This document shows, one piece after another, positions 7,837-16,900 of a DNA stretch of 22,764 nucleotides. Each line of letters starts with the position of its first letter. The first letter of the stretch is position 1. The translations under genes were made by a program, and so were the position numbers. Source of the stretch: Porphyromonadaceae bacterium (GTDB lineage: Bacteria > Bacteroidota > Bacteroidia > Bacteroidales > Dysgonomonadaceae); contig JALHIE010000070.1 in the NCBI GenBank assembly GCA_022840285.1, positions 1 through 22,764 of the forward strand, given 5' to 3'. Under the pieces are notes generated by a model. The model was not told the origin of the DNA and made no database searches. It saw only the letters and a list, made by a program, of their open reading frames with translations.

Positions 7837-9567
7837 TTAAAAGGGTTTATGTTTCCTGGGTCTCTCTTCTTCCTTCTTCTCGCTCAGCACGATCGCCCTG
7901 TCCACCGCCAGGTGGATGTTTGAACAGATGTTCTCTTCCCCGATAATGCCGGGTATTTTGGAATTTTCGATCTTTGCCCTGACTGTGTCGTTCACTCCCG
8001 AGAGAATGACCTGGATTTTTTCTTTCCGGGAATTTCTGCAGAGGTTCTGGAGGTTGTTCAGCCCCGTAGCGTCGATAAACGGCACCTTGCGCATCCGGAT
8101 GATCCGGATCCGTGCCCTTTCTCCAATTTCGCGCATAACATCGTCAAACTTATTGGCTACGCCAAAGAAGAACGGCCCGTCAATCTCATACACCTCCACA
8201 CCTCTGGGCAGGTGCAATACTTCGTCCTGCAGGTTCCCGGAATGGGACTCAATCTCTTTTGAGATATCAATTTTTCCCGTCGTTACCGACACTTGCGTGC
8301 TTGCGTTCATCCGCTTCAGGAACAGGAAGATGGCAAGCAATAGTCCTACTTCGATGGCAATGGTAAGGTCGAACACTACCGTCAATAAGAATGTTGTCAG
8401 TAAGACGGCCAGCGTCCCTCCCGACTGTTTGACCAGTGAGCGGAACGTGCGCCATTCGCTCATGTTGTATGCCACCACAACAAGCACCCCGGCAAGGCAG
8501 GCCATCGGGATATGTTTGGTGAGGTCGCCTAAAAACAACAGGATCAGCAACAGGACTGCGGCATGAATGATTCCTGCTACCGGCGAACGCCCGCCGTTGT
8601 TGATGTTGGTCATGGTCCGGGCAATGGCACCGGTTGCCGGGATACCTCCAAAGAACGGGGTTACGATGTTGGCCACTCCCTGTGCGATCAGCTCCATGTT
8701 CGAGTTGTGCCGTTTGCCGATCACACCATCGGCAACGGTTGCGGACAACAGGGATTCGATGGCGCCCAGCATGGCAATGGTAAATGCGGAGGGGAACAGC
8801 AGGCGGATGCTTTCGAGATTGAACCCGATAGGATTTGCCTGGGGGAGTTGGCTGTTTATCTGGAACCGGTCGCCGATGGTTTCAATTCCGGTGATCCCAA
8901 AATAGTTCTTCATCACGAGCACGATAACGGTCATCAAAACAATCGCAATCAGTGATCCGGGAATCTTCCTCGAGATTTTAGGCGTGAGGAAAATGATGGA
9001 CACGCTCAACAAGCCAATGCCTGTCGCCCACCAATTGATGGTTTCCAGGTGTTGAAAATAAACCCCCCATTTGGCAAAGAAATCGGAGGGGACCTTGGCG
9101 ATGCTCAATCCAAACAGATCTTTTATCTGCGTGGAGAAAATGGTAAGGGCGATCCCGCTTGTGAACCCGACAACAATGGGGTAGGGAATGAACTTGATGA
9201 CTGTCCCGAGCTTGAGCACACCCATCAAAACAAGCATGACCCCCGCAAGGACAGTGGCAATCGCCAGTCCGGTCACCCCAAACTGTTCCACTATCCCGTA
9301 AACAATAACGATGAACGCCCCTGTCGGGCCACCGATCTGTACATGGCTTCCGCCGAGGAACGAAATAATAAATCCGGCAATGATTGCCGTTACGATACCT
9401 TTTTCCGGTGTGACACCGGAGGAGATTCCAAAAGCAATGGCCAGCGGCAATGCCACGATTCCTACGATAAGGCCTGCCATTAAATCGGAAATAAATTTCT
9501 CCCTGTTGTAGTTTTTTAACGATAAGAAAAGGATGGGTTTAAATTCTTTCAGAAAGATTTTTTGCAT
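7837..9567 (-). CDS. SulP-family anion transporter with C-terminal STAS domain
   Basis: The 576-residue inner-membrane protein has the SulP (SLC26) fold: DLMAGLIVGIVALPLAIAFG near residues 28-47, GGPTGAFIVIVYG, GFTSGIALTIFSTQ, LLFPSAFTIAMLGAIESLLSA (contains the conserved AxxGxIESLLSA signature) and PATGAIARTMTNINNGGRSP. The last 130 residues form a STAS domain (VYEIDGPFFFGVANKF; RIIRMRKVPFIDATGLNNL). Members carry sulfate, bicarbonate, chloride or dicarboxylates; substrate cannot be told from sequence. I prefer the ATG at 9567 over an in-frame TTG at 9579, because a good -7 box at 9590-9597 would start transcription only about four bases before the TTG. The gene is followed after 3 bases by ygiQ, so the two may be cotranscribed. 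Confidence 0.92.
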   Translation of the reverse strand: MQKIFLKEFKPILFLSLKNYNREKFISDLMAGLIVGIVALPLAIAFGISSGVTPEKGIVTAIIAGFIISFLGGSHVQIGGPTGAFIVIVYGIVEQFGVTGLAIATVLAGVMLVLMGVLKLGTVIKFIPYPIVVGFTSGIALTIFSTQIKDLFGLSIAKVPSDFFAKWGVYFQHLETINWWATGIGLLSVSIIFLTPKISRKIPGSLIAIVLMTVIVLVMKNYFGITGIETIGDRFQINSQLPQANPIGFNLESIRLLFPSAFTIAMLGAIESLLSATVADGVIGKRHNSNMELIAQGVANIVTPFFGGIPATGAIARTMTNINNGGRSPVAGIIHAAVLLLILLFLGDLTKHIPMACLAGVLVVVAYNMSEWRTFRSLVKQSGGTLAVLLTTFLLTVVFDLTIAIEVGLLLAIFLFLKRMNASTQVSVTTGKIDISKEIESHSGNLQDEVLHLPRGVEVYEIDGPFFFGVANKFDDVMREIGERARIRIIRMRKVPFIDATGLNNLQNLCRNSRKEKIQVILSGVNDTVRAKIENSKIPGIIGEENICSNIHLAVDRAIVLSEKKEEERPRKHKPF

Positions 9568-9589
9568 CTGTATATTCAATAATTGGCTG

Positions 9590-9597
9590 CAAAATTA
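9590..9597 (-). promoter_or_regulatory. Candidate -7 promoter box of the SulP gene
   Basis: The minus strand reads TAATTTTG, matching TAnnTTTG. Transcription would begin near 9583, leaving about 16 bases before the ATG at 9567. This is the main reason for choosing that start over the TTG at 9579. No clear -33 element is seen. Confidence 0.5.
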
Positions 9598-9636
9598 ACC
9601 ATTTAATGAATAAAAATGAAATTGTAGGTGTTAAAG

Positions 9637-10272
9637 TTAGAACGCGCCCTGTTCCACAAGCACGCAGACACGCTCTGTTAACCGGTCTTCGGCGTAAGGG
9701 TTGTACCGCCTCTTGAGGCTGTTACCGAACATGCTTGCAAAGGCATTGTAAAAGAAAGCCTTGGCGCTTCCCATATAGGCATCAATAATGTGGTACGACG
9801 ATGAGTTGGTCTCCCGGTCGACCAGCTTCATCAGGAGCTGTCCCTGCGAGCGGGTCAGTTTTTTCATCTTGGGGGTATAGGCTTCCATCAGGTACTTTTC
9901 CATCCGGTTCAGGTGACTCTGCCGTGCCTTGTCATCGGGCAGGGTTTCCATATACTCGTACGTTTCGGTAATGATCACGGCAATCTCCTTGGCGTAAGGC
10001 AGGGTTTTCTTTACGTCGCGGATCAACTTTGAATATTGTACTTGCTCCCTGTTGCTGCCAAAACGCAGCGGAGAGTACTTGATGAAATCGTGCAAACTCA
10101 TGCAGGCGATCGTGTCACCGTCGATCACCACTGCCGGATACACATTGGGCAACAGGTAGAGGGTCGTCCTTTGTTTTGCCGGAGAAGCGTTGTCGGCAAA
10201 GAAATCCTGCGCCTTGGCCTGGAAGGCAAGGGGCACGGTCAGGAGCAGCCATATTTGAACAAATCTTATCAT
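9637..10272 (-). CDS. DUF4294 family protein, exported
   Basis: The 211-residue protein starts with MIRFVQIWLLLTVPLAFQAKAQ, a signal peptide probably cleaved after AKA, so it should be periplasmic. The mature part matches DUF4294, a Bacteroidota family of unknown function: VIDGDTIACMSLHDFIKYSPLRF (seen here as VIDGDTIACMSLHDF and SPLRF), RDVKKTLPYAKEI, ETYEYMETLPDDKARQ, YTPKMKKLTRSQGQLLMKL and a C-terminal DRLTERVCVLVEQG. The length is normal and no break is seen. It is transcribed away from the acyl-CoA ligase gene, sharing a 207-base divergent region. I cannot assign a function. Confidence 0.85.
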   Translation of the reverse strand: MIRFVQIWLLLTVPLAFQAKAQDFFADNASPAKQRTTLYLLPNVYPAVVIDGDTIACMSLHDFIKYSPLRFGSNREQVQYSKLIRDVKKTLPYAKEIAVIITETYEYMETLPDDKARQSHLNRMEKYLMEAYTPKMKKLTRSQGQLLMKLVDRETNSSSYHIIDAYMGSAKAFFYNAFASMFGNSLKRRYNPYAEDRLTERVCVLVEQGAF

Positions 10273-10282
10273 AAATCCGGGA

Positions 10283-10290
10283 CAAAAATA
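10283..10290 (-). promoter_or_regulatory. Candidate -7 promoter box of the DUF4294 gene
   Basis: The minus strand reads TATTTTTG (TAnnTTTG), ending only 10 bases before the ATG at 10272. If used, the leader would be about 4-6 bases, close to leaderless. A -33 element is not obvious. Confidence 0.4.
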
Positions 10291-10338
10291 ACATTATTGT
10301 TTTATTCGAGTACTTAAAATCACGTTAAGTGTAGTTAA

Positions 10339-10365
10339 TTAACAATCCTGTTTATAGATTGTTAA
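10339..10365. promoter_or_regulatory. Perfect 9-bp inverted repeat in a divergent promoter region
   Basis: TTAACAATC (10339-10347) and GATTGTTAA (10357-10365) are exact inverted repeats with a nine-base spacer. The half-site centres are 18 bases apart, close to two helical turns, which suits a dimeric DNA-binding protein. It lies between the DUF4294 -7 box (10283-10290) and the acyl-CoA ligase -7 box (10452-10459). There is no U tract and no gene ends here, so a terminator is unlikely. Confidence 0.45.
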
Positions 10366-10451
10366 GTAAATAATTTGGAAAAAACAGCTTAACCAGGGCC
10401 TTCTCGGGCAAAAAAGAGATCGCTTTTTACTCGATTTCCTTCAATTTGAAT

Positions 10452-10459
10452 TACCTTTG
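10452..10459 (+). promoter_or_regulatory. Candidate -7 promoter box of the acyl-CoA ligase gene
   Basis: Reads TACCTTTG, the same octamer as at the fuc regulator promoter, 20 bases before the ATG at 10480. The -33 region is T-rich without an exact TTTG. Confidence 0.55.
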
Positions 10460-10479
10460 AAGAACTAAAATCAGAAATT

Positions 10480-12285
10480 ATGGCTTATTATCATTTGGGG
10501 GAGCTGGTTCACCATCAGGCGCAGAAATACAAAAACAGAACCTCGTTGAAGTTTTTATTATCAGATGGGCGATGGACACAAATGTCGTGGGAAGAGTTTT
10601 CGGAAAAAATAATGAAAACCGCTCAGGCAATGGCAGAGTTGCAGATCCAACCCGAAGATAATGTGGGGATTTATTCCCAGAATATGGCAAAATACCTTAT
10701 TACCGACTTTGCCGCCTACGCCAACCGCGCGGTTATGGCGCCCATGTATGCCACCTCATCGCCATCGCAGGTAGAATACATCGTAAACGATGCTCAGCTA
10801 AAAGTGATTTTTGTAGGTGAACAGTTCCAATACAACAACGCATATAAAGTACAGCAGGAAAGTCCGATCCTGAAAAAGATCATTGTCTTTGACAGGAATG
10901 TGGTGCTGAAACCCGAAGATAAAACTTCCATCTATTTTGATGATTTTATCACTACCGGAGATAATTCCGAATCGTTGGCGCTTGTTAATGCCCGGTTGCG
11001 TCAACTTAAAGGTTCCGATCTGGCAACCATCATTTATACGTCGGGAACAACCGGTGAGCCCAAGGGAGTTATGCTCACCCATGATAATTATATCGAGGCG
11101 TTCAAGATCCACGATGCGCGGCTAACCCAGTGCTCGGAGAAAGATGTCTCGATGTGTTTTCTGCCGTTGACGCATATCTTTGAAAAAGCGTGGACCTATT
11201 ATTGCCTCCACAAGGGAATACTTGTTGCCGTAAACAGGGATCCTACCCGAATTCAGCAAACCCTTAGGCAGATACGTCCCACCCTGATGAGCAACGTTCC
11301 CCGCTTTTGGGAGAAAGTGTACGATGGCATTCAACAAAAAATGGAGACCTCGAGCGGTGTCTTGAAATGGTTGTTTGAAGACAGTGTCAGGACGGGTAGA
11401 AAGCACAATCTCGTATACAAAAATCAGGGGAAAAGGGCGCCGTTTTGTGTTACCCTCAAATTTTTTCTCTATAAACTCACCATCTTTTACCTGATCAAGA
11501 AAGTGGTGGGTATCGACCGCGGGAATTTTTTCCCTGTGGCAGGAGCCCCACTGTCGGATAAGATCAACGAGTTCATGCAGTCGATCGATGTGCACCTGAT
11601 ATACGGATACGGGCTCTCAGAGACCACCGCGACAGTCAGCTGCTTCCCGGAAAAAGGGTTCACGATTGGCACCGTCGGGAAGGTTATGCCCGAAGTGGAG
11701 GTGAAGATCGGAGCCAACGATGAGATTCTGGTGAAAGGCAAGACCGTGATGAAAGGATACTACAAGAAACCCGTTGAGACGGCCGCAGTATTTACGGAAG
11801 AGGGATTTTTGAGGACCGGTGACGCGGGGAGGTTGACCGCAAACAACGAAATAATCCTGACTGAACGGATAAAAGACCTCTACAAAACATCAAACGGGAA
11901 GTATATCGCCCCACAGATGATTGAGACGCGGATGACCGAAGATAAGTTTATCGATCAGATTGCCGTGATCGGTGACGAACGAAAATTTGTTAGCGCGTTG
12001 ATTGTTCCGAATTTCGATCATTTAAAACAATACGCCCACGAACATCAGATCCCCTGCGGATCAAACGAAGAGTTGGTGGAGAACAAAGCGGTTCACGATT
12101 ATGTGTTTGGCCGGATCGAACTGCTCCAGGCCCAGTTCACCTCCTACGAGAAAATCAAGAAAATAACGCTGCTGCCGTATCCCTTTACGATGGAGTCGGG
12201 CGAACTGACCAATACCTTAAAGCTGAGGAGGAAGGTGGTTCTTCAGCATTATGCCGGCGAGATTGAAAGAATGTACAAGGAATAG
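10480..12285 (+). CDS. Long-chain fatty acid-CoA ligase (AMP-forming)
   Basis: The 601-residue cytoplasmic or membrane-associated enzyme activates fatty acids with ATP and CoA through an acyl-adenylate. Adenylate-forming motifs appear in order: the P-loop YTSGTTGEPKG (residues 186-196), FLPLTHIFEKAW (227-238), YGYGLSETT (375-383), RTGDAG (445-450), RIKDLYKTSNGKYIAP (463-478) and, near the C-terminus, LTNTLKLRRKVV with the expected catalytic lysine. The long insert between the P-loop and the YGYGLSETT motif is characteristic of FadD/FAA-type long-chain enzymes. Chain-length preference cannot be stated. It has a good -7 box, and leuS follows 51 bases after the stop with its own -7 box. The gene looks complete. 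Confidence 0.92.
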   Translation: MAYYHLGELVHHQAQKYKNRTSLKFLLSDGRWTQMSWEEFSEKIMKTAQAMAELQIQPEDNVGIYSQNMAKYLITDFAAYANRAVMAPMYATSSPSQVEYIVNDAQLKVIFVGEQFQYNNAYKVQQESPILKKIIVFDRNVVLKPEDKTSIYFDDFITTGDNSESLALVNARLRQLKGSDLATIIYTSGTTGEPKGVMLTHDNYIEAFKIHDARLTQCSEKDVSMCFLPLTHIFEKAWTYYCLHKGILVAVNRDPTRIQQTLRQIRPTLMSNVPRFWEKVYDGIQQKMETSSGVLKWLFEDSVRTGRKHNLVYKNQGKRAPFCVTLKFFLYKLTIFYLIKKVVGIDRGNFFPVAGAPLSDKINEFMQSIDVHLIYGYGLSETTATVSCFPEKGFTIGTVGKVMPEVEVKIGANDEILVKGKTVMKGYYKKPVETAAVFTEEGFLRTGDAGRLTANNEIILTERIKDLYKTSNGKYIAPQMIETRMTEDKFIDQIAVIGDERKFVSALIVPNFDHLKQYAHEHQIPCGSNEELVENKAVHDYVFGRIELLQAQFTSYEKIKKITLLPYPFTMESGELTNTLKLRRKVVLQHYAGEIERMYKE

Positions 12286-12305
12286 CTTTTAGGCGGAAAA
12301 ATCAT

Positions 12306-12313
12306 TATCTTTG
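12306..12313 (+). promoter_or_regulatory. Candidate -7 promoter box of leuS
   Basis: Reads TATCTTTG, an exact TAnnTTTG match, 23 bases before the leuS ATG and 21 bases after the acyl-CoA ligase stop. It suggests that leuS can be transcribed independently of the gene before it. Confidence 0.6.
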
Positions 12314-12336
12314 CACCGTTTTTTAAAAGTGAAAAA

Positions 12337-15090
12337 ATGGAATACAATTTCGGAGAGATAGAAAAACGGTGGCAGCAGTATTGGGCCGACCGTGAGGTAT
12401 ACCGGGTAACGGAGGATACAACCAAACCCAAGTTTTACGTGCTGGATATGTTCCCCTATCCCTCGGGGGCCGGTTTGCACGTCGGACACCCCCTGGGATA
12501 CATCGCTTCCGATATTTTTTCGAGATACAAACGGCTGAAGGGATTCAACGTGCTTCACCCGATGGGCTACGACGCGTACGGTCTTCCCGCGGAACAATAT
12601 GCGATCCAAACCGGCCAGCATCCGGCCATCACTACCAAAAACAATATCGCCCGCTACCGCGAGCAGTTGGACAAAATCGGATTTTCTTACGACTGGAGCC
12701 GCGAGGTACAGACCTGCGACCCGGAATACTATAAATGGACGCAATGGGCGTTTATAAGGATGTTTCGTTCCTATTACTGCAATCAGGCGCAGCAAGCGCG
12801 CCCGGTAGAAGAGCTGATAGAGGTCTTCTCCCAACAAGGCACTGCCGGACTGGATCTGGCCTGTACCGAGCCGATGAGCTTCACCGCCGATGAGTGGAAC
12901 GCAAAAACCGAAAAAGAGCAACAGGAGGTCCTGATGAATTACCGGATTGCCTACCTTGGCGATACCCTGGTGAACTGGTGCCCGCAGTTGGGAACGGTGC
13001 TGGCGAACGACGAGGTGAGCGAAGGACTCTCCATCCGCGGAGGATATCCCGTTGAGCAGAAGAAGATGCGTCAGTGGTGCCTGCGCGTATCCGCCTATGC
13101 ACAACGATTGCTGGACGGGCTCGACGAGGTGGACTGGACGGAATCGTTGAAAGAAACGCAGCGGAACTGGATCGGACGTTCAGTCGGAGCAGTAATGAAG
13201 TTTGAAACGACCGGTGGCATCTCTTTCGATATTTTTACCACCCGGGCCGACACCATATTCGGCGCCACCTTCATGGTGCTTGCTCCGGAAAGTGAACTGG
13301 TTGAACAGCTCACCACCCCCGATCGGCGACAGGCAGTGGATGAATACATCCTTAAAACGAAAAAGCGGACGGAACGGGAACGCATTGCCGACAAATCGGT
13401 CAGCGGCGTTTTTTCCGGATCCTACGCATCACATCCGTTTAGCGGAGAACCGTTGCCGATCTGGATTTCGGATTACGTGCTGGCCGGCTACGGAACCGGT
13501 GCGATCATGGCTGTTCCCGCTCACGACAGCCGCGACTACGCTTTTGCCAAGCATTTCGACTTACCCATAATTCCCTTGATCGAGGGCTGCGATATATCGG
13601 AAGAGAGTTTCGACGCCAAGGAAGGCATCCTGATGAATTCCGGTTTTTTAAACGGCCTTCCGGTAAAGGAGGCCATTGTTAAAGCCATCGAAGAGGTGGA
13701 GAAACGCAACCTCGGATACCGGAAAGTGAACTTCCGGTTGAGGGACGCCATCTTTTCGCGTCAACGGTATTGGGGTGAGCCGTTCCCCGTATATTACAAG
13801 GAGGGAATGCCTTACACGCTGGACGAGGGTGAACTCCCGCTCGAGCTGCCCGAAGTGGATAAATACCTGCCTACAGAAACGGGAGAACCTCCCCTTGGCC
13901 GTGCCAGGAACTGGCAGACAAAGGAGGGGTATCCGCTGGAACTGAGCACGATGCCCGGTTTTGCAGGCTCGTCGGCCTATTACCTGCGGTACATGGATCC
14001 GCGAAACGATCAGGCGTTGGTGTCGAAAGAGGCCAACAGCTATTGGCGCAGCGTAGACCTCTATATCGGCGGGACGGAACATGCGACGGGACACTTGATC
14101 TACAGCCGGTTCTGGAACAAGTTCCTGTTCGATCTGGGTGTTTCCTGCGAGCAGGAGCCGTTCAGAAAGCTCGTTAATCAGGGGATGATCCAGGGACGAA
14201 GCAACTTTGTGTACCGGGTAAAAGCGACCAACACGTTTGTCTCGCTGAACCTGAAGGATCAGTACGATGTCACGCCCATACACGTGGATGTGAACATGGT
14301 CCATAACGATGTTTTGGATCTGGAGGCGTTTCGCAACTGGAATCCCGAGTATAAGGACGCCGAGTTTATTTTGGAAGAGGGAAAGTATGTTTGCGGATGG
14401 GCAGTCGAAAAAATGTCGAAATCGATGTTCAACGTGGTGAACCCCGATGTGATTGTGGAAAATTACGGCGCCGACACGCTCCGGTTGTACGAGATGTTCC
14501 TGGGACCCCTGGAGCTATCCAAGCCGTGGGATACCAACGGTATCGATGGTGTACACCGCTTCCTGCGCAGGCTTTGGAACTTATTCCACTCCAACGGGGC
14601 GTTCACGGTTTCGGACGACGATCCGACAAAAGAGGAGTTGAAGTCGCTACACAAACTGATCAAGAAGGTGTCGTTCGATATCGAAAATTTCTCGTTCAAC
14701 ACCTCCGTGTCGGCGTTCATGATCTGTGTCAACGAGCTGTCCCAGCTGAAATGCAATAAAAGAGCAGTCCTCAGCGATTTATTGATTTGCCTGGCTCCCT
14801 TTGCACCACACATTGCCGAAGAGCTGTGGCACAAGCTGGGAAATGAACAGACCATTTGCGACGCCACATTCCCCGAAGTAAACGAAGCGTATTTGAAGGA
14901 AGATGTCTTTTCTTACGCCATTTCGTTCAACGGGAAGTCGCGCTACGTGCTCGAATTTCCGGCCGATGCATCCAACGCTGAAATTGAAAGGACGGTACTG
15001 GAGCACCCCCATTCGCAGAAATGGCTGGACGGAAAATCGCCGAAAAAAGTGATTATCGTCCCCCGGAAAATTGTGAATATTGTTGTCTGA
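12337..15090 (+). CDS. leuS: Leucyl-tRNA synthetase
   Basis: The 917-residue class I synthetase charges tRNA-Leu with leucine. It has the HIGH-type motif HVGH (residues 48-51, within MFPYPSGAGLHVGHPLGY), a large CP1 editing insert with FTTRADTIFGATFM and GYGTGAIMAVPAHDSRDYAF, the KMSKS motif at 692-696 (AVEKMSKSMFNV), and an alpha-helical anticodon-binding region ending in KKVIIVPRKIVNIVV. The two-part insertion after MFRSYYCN, with QARPVEELIEVF, resembles the Bacteroidales form of the enzyme. No frame break or missing motif is seen, in contrast to the damaged genes at both sides of the window. A YitT-family gene begins 12 bases after the stop and is probably cotranscribed. Confidence 0.97.
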   Translation: MEYNFGEIEKRWQQYWADREVYRVTEDTTKPKFYVLDMFPYPSGAGLHVGHPLGYIASDIFSRYKRLKGFNVLHPMGYDAYGLPAEQYAIQTGQHPAITTKNNIARYREQLDKIGFSYDWSREVQTCDPEYYKWTQWAFIRMFRSYYCNQAQQARPVEELIEVFSQQGTAGLDLACTEPMSFTADEWNAKTEKEQQEVLMNYRIAYLGDTLVNWCPQLGTVLANDEVSEGLSIRGGYPVEQKKMRQWCLRVSAYAQRLLDGLDEVDWTESLKETQRNWIGRSVGAVMKFETTGGISFDIFTTRADTIFGATFMVLAPESELVEQLTTPDRRQAVDEYILKTKKRTERERIADKSVSGVFSGSYASHPFSGEPLPIWISDYVLAGYGTGAIMAVPAHDSRDYAFAKHFDLPIIPLIEGCDISEESFDAKEGILMNSGFLNGLPVKEAIVKAIEEVEKRNLGYRKVNFRLRDAIFSRQRYWGEPFPVYYKEGMPYTLDEGELPLELPEVDKYLPTETGEPPLGRARNWQTKEGYPLELSTMPGFAGSSAYYLRYMDPRNDQALVSKEANSYWRSVDLYIGGTEHATGHLIYSRFWNKFLFDLGVSCEQEPFRKLVNQGMIQGRSNFVYRVKATNTFVSLNLKDQYDVTPIHVDVNMVHNDVLDLEAFRNWNPEYKDAEFILEEGKYVCGWAVEKMSKSMFNVVNPDVIVENYGADTLRLYEMFLGPLELSKPWDTNGIDGVHRFLRRLWNLFHSNGAFTVSDDDPTKEELKSLHKLIKKVSFDIENFSFNTSVSAFMICVNELSQLKCNKRAVLSDLLICLAPFAPHIAEELWHKLGNEQTICDATFPEVNEAYLKEDVFSYAISFNGKSRYVLEFPADASNAEIERTVLEHPHSQKWLDGKSPKKVIIVPRKIVNIVV

Positions 15091-15102
15091 CAATCAACAT
15101 CA

Positions 15103-15978
15103 ATGAACCTTCCTGCAAAAAAATACCTTAAGGCATTCGAATGGCGCGATTACCTGCTGGTCGTGATCGGGCTGGTGCTCTATGCCATCGGACTGGCCGG
15201 TTTCCTGATCCCCAACAAGATCGTTACCGGCGGACTGGCCGGCGTCTCACTGCTCATCAACTACTCGACCGGCATCCCCGTGTGGTTTTCCATCCTGGTT
15301 ATCAATTGCATCTTGTTGATCATCGCGTGGTTTATATTGGGACGTGGTTTTGTGGTTAAAACACTTTTCGGCGCATTCGGGCTTACTTTCATTATCGGGA
15401 TCGCAGAGAAATACCTGACGCATTCGCTGCTCCCCAGCGCCGATCCACTTATGGCGAGCATCATCGGCGCAATCTGCTGCGGCGCAGGGCTTGGACTGGT
15501 CTATTCGATGAACAGCACAACGGGCGGTACGGATATCGTGGGCGCCATCATCACCAAATACCGCTATATCAGCATGGGACGCGGATTGATGTATGTGGAC
15601 GTGGTGATTATCCTCAGCTCCTGGTTCCTGTTTCAGAGCCTCGAGAAAATCATCTACGGGCTTATCATCATTGCCGTCCTCTACTACGTGGTGGACATGG
15701 TGATCAGCGGAACACGTCAATCGGTGCAGTTCCTGATCTTCTCTTCAAAATTCGAGGAGATTGCCTCACATATCAACGCTGAGCTCCATCGGGGCTGCAC
15801 GGTTATTGATGGGACAGGGTGGTTCTCCAAGCAACCGCAAAAGGTGCTCATCGTGCTGGCCCGCAAAACAGAATCCACCTCCATCTTCCGGTTGGTAAAA
15901 CGGATCGACAAAGATGCATTTATATCGCAAAGTAACGTGGTCGGGGTATACGGAAAAGGGTTCGATCAGATCAAATGA
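15103..15978 (+). CDS. YitT family membrane protein (DUF161/DUF2179)
   Basis: The 291-residue protein has about five or six hydrophobic helices in the first 205 residues (first: YLLVVIGLVLYAIGLAGFLI), with IPNKIVTGGLAGVSLLINY and GLVYSMNSTTGGTDIVGAII, both hallmarks of the YitT family. The C-terminal part is a soluble DUF2179 domain with GCTVIDGTGWFSKQPQKVLI and a final VVGVYGKGFD. The family is widespread and its transport role is not established. The gene starts 12 bases after leuS, so cotranscription is likely. It converges on the phospholipase gene with only 19 bases between the two stops, and I see no terminator in that gap. Confidence 0.88.
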   Translation: MNLPAKKYLKAFEWRDYLLVVIGLVLYAIGLAGFLIPNKIVTGGLAGVSLLINYSTGIPVWFSILVINCILLIIAWFILGRGFVVKTLFGAFGLTFIIGIAEKYLTHSLLPSADPLMASIIGAICCGAGLGLVYSMNSTTGGTDIVGAIITKYRYISMGRGLMYVDVVIILSSWFLFQSLEKIIYGLIIIAVLYYVVDMVISGTRQSVQFLIFSSKFEEIASHINAELHRGCTVIDGTGWFSKQPQKVLIVLARKTESTSIFRLVKRIDKDAFISQSNVVGVYGKGFDQIK

Positions 15979-15997
15979 TTTCCACGGGATACTCTCA

Positions 15998-16888
15998 TTA
16001 AAACACATTGTAAAAATCGGGCTTGATACAAATCCCTACGCGCAGTTGCACATCTTTCCGTTTGTATTCGAGCAGGCTATCACCGGTTCCGCTGTATAGT
16101 TCACCGAAAATATATTGATTGAACTTCTCTGAGATTTTGTAGCCGGCGGTGAATTTCAGGTTTATGGCTTTTACGCTCTTCCGGAGGCTATAGGTGCCCG
16201 AGAGCCACCATTGGTTGTCCGAGGTTTTGTAGTCTGCAGTGAAGTATCCTGTTCCCCTGTGATCGTATAAATCGCTGTTGTCTTCTCCCGTCATGAAAGG
16301 GACTGTTATTTTGAAACTGGCCGCGAGGTTGGAGGTGAAAAAATATTTCCCGGAGAGGCCTATCCAGTTGATGCTTCTCGACTCAAGACTGTCACGGCCG
16401 TTGGACTCATGTTCCAACTGCAGAAATATTGCTCCCGTAAGACGGTTGTCAACGATGATGTACCTTCCCAGTCCGATCCCCGGGTTGTAATTACTGTCTT
16501 TGAATGGGGCAGACTCCCGGTAGATATCCCAAAATGATTTTTGTGTGTAAGTAAGGTAGAGAAAAGAGTTGAAGGGCAACCTGCTTGAAGTAAGCCTGTG
16601 CCTGACGCTAAGTTGAAATTTGGCGTCGGCACTCTCCCTGTCGATACTTCGGTTTAAAGGGATGCCGGTGATAAAATAATTGTCCTTATAGATGGAAAAG
16701 GGAGGCAATTCGTCCATATAGCTGATGATTTCATCTTCTGTCATGGCCAGATCCTGCCTGTCTTGCGTAAGGCTCTTAATCGGCCATGTTGTTGAATCGG
16801 TACGGCTTGCTTCTAACTGAGCATTTATTTCAGGAATAAATAAAAACAATGCCAGCGTGGCGGATAACAAATTTTTCGTTACCATCAT
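15998..16888 (-). CDS. Phospholipase A-type outer-membrane protein (OMPLA family)
   Basis: The 296-residue protein begins with a signal peptide (MMVTKNLLSATLALFLFIPE, cleavage probably after INA). It matches outer-membrane phospholipase A (PF02253), a beta-barrel acyl hydrolase that removes misplaced phospholipid from the outer leaflet. The catalytic H160 and S162 sit in LEHESNG and N174 in RSINW. The 14-residue step from His to Asn equals that of E. coli OMPLA (H142, S144, N156). The conserved YNPGIGLGRY precedes them. The C-terminus ends in phenylalanine, as outer-membrane barrels usually do. It starts 12 bases after the DUF3943 stop, last in the exporter operon. Activity is likely, but the physiological substrate is inferred from the family. 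Confidence 0.85.
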   Translation of the reverse strand: MMVTKNLLSATLALFLFIPEINAQLEASRTDSTTWPIKSLTQDRQDLAMTEDEIISYMDELPPFSIYKDNYFITGIPLNRSIDRESADAKFQLSVRHRLTSSRLPFNSFLYLTYTQKSFWDIYRESAPFKDSNYNPGIGLGRYIIVDNRLTGAIFLQLEHESNGRDSLESRSINWIGLSGKYFFTSNLAASFKITVPFMTGEDNSDLYDHRGTGYFTADYKTSDNQWWLSGTYSLRKSVKAINLKFTAGYKISEKFNQYIFGELYSGTGDSLLEYKRKDVQLRVGICIKPDFYNVF

Positions 16889-16900
16889 GATTTAAATTGA

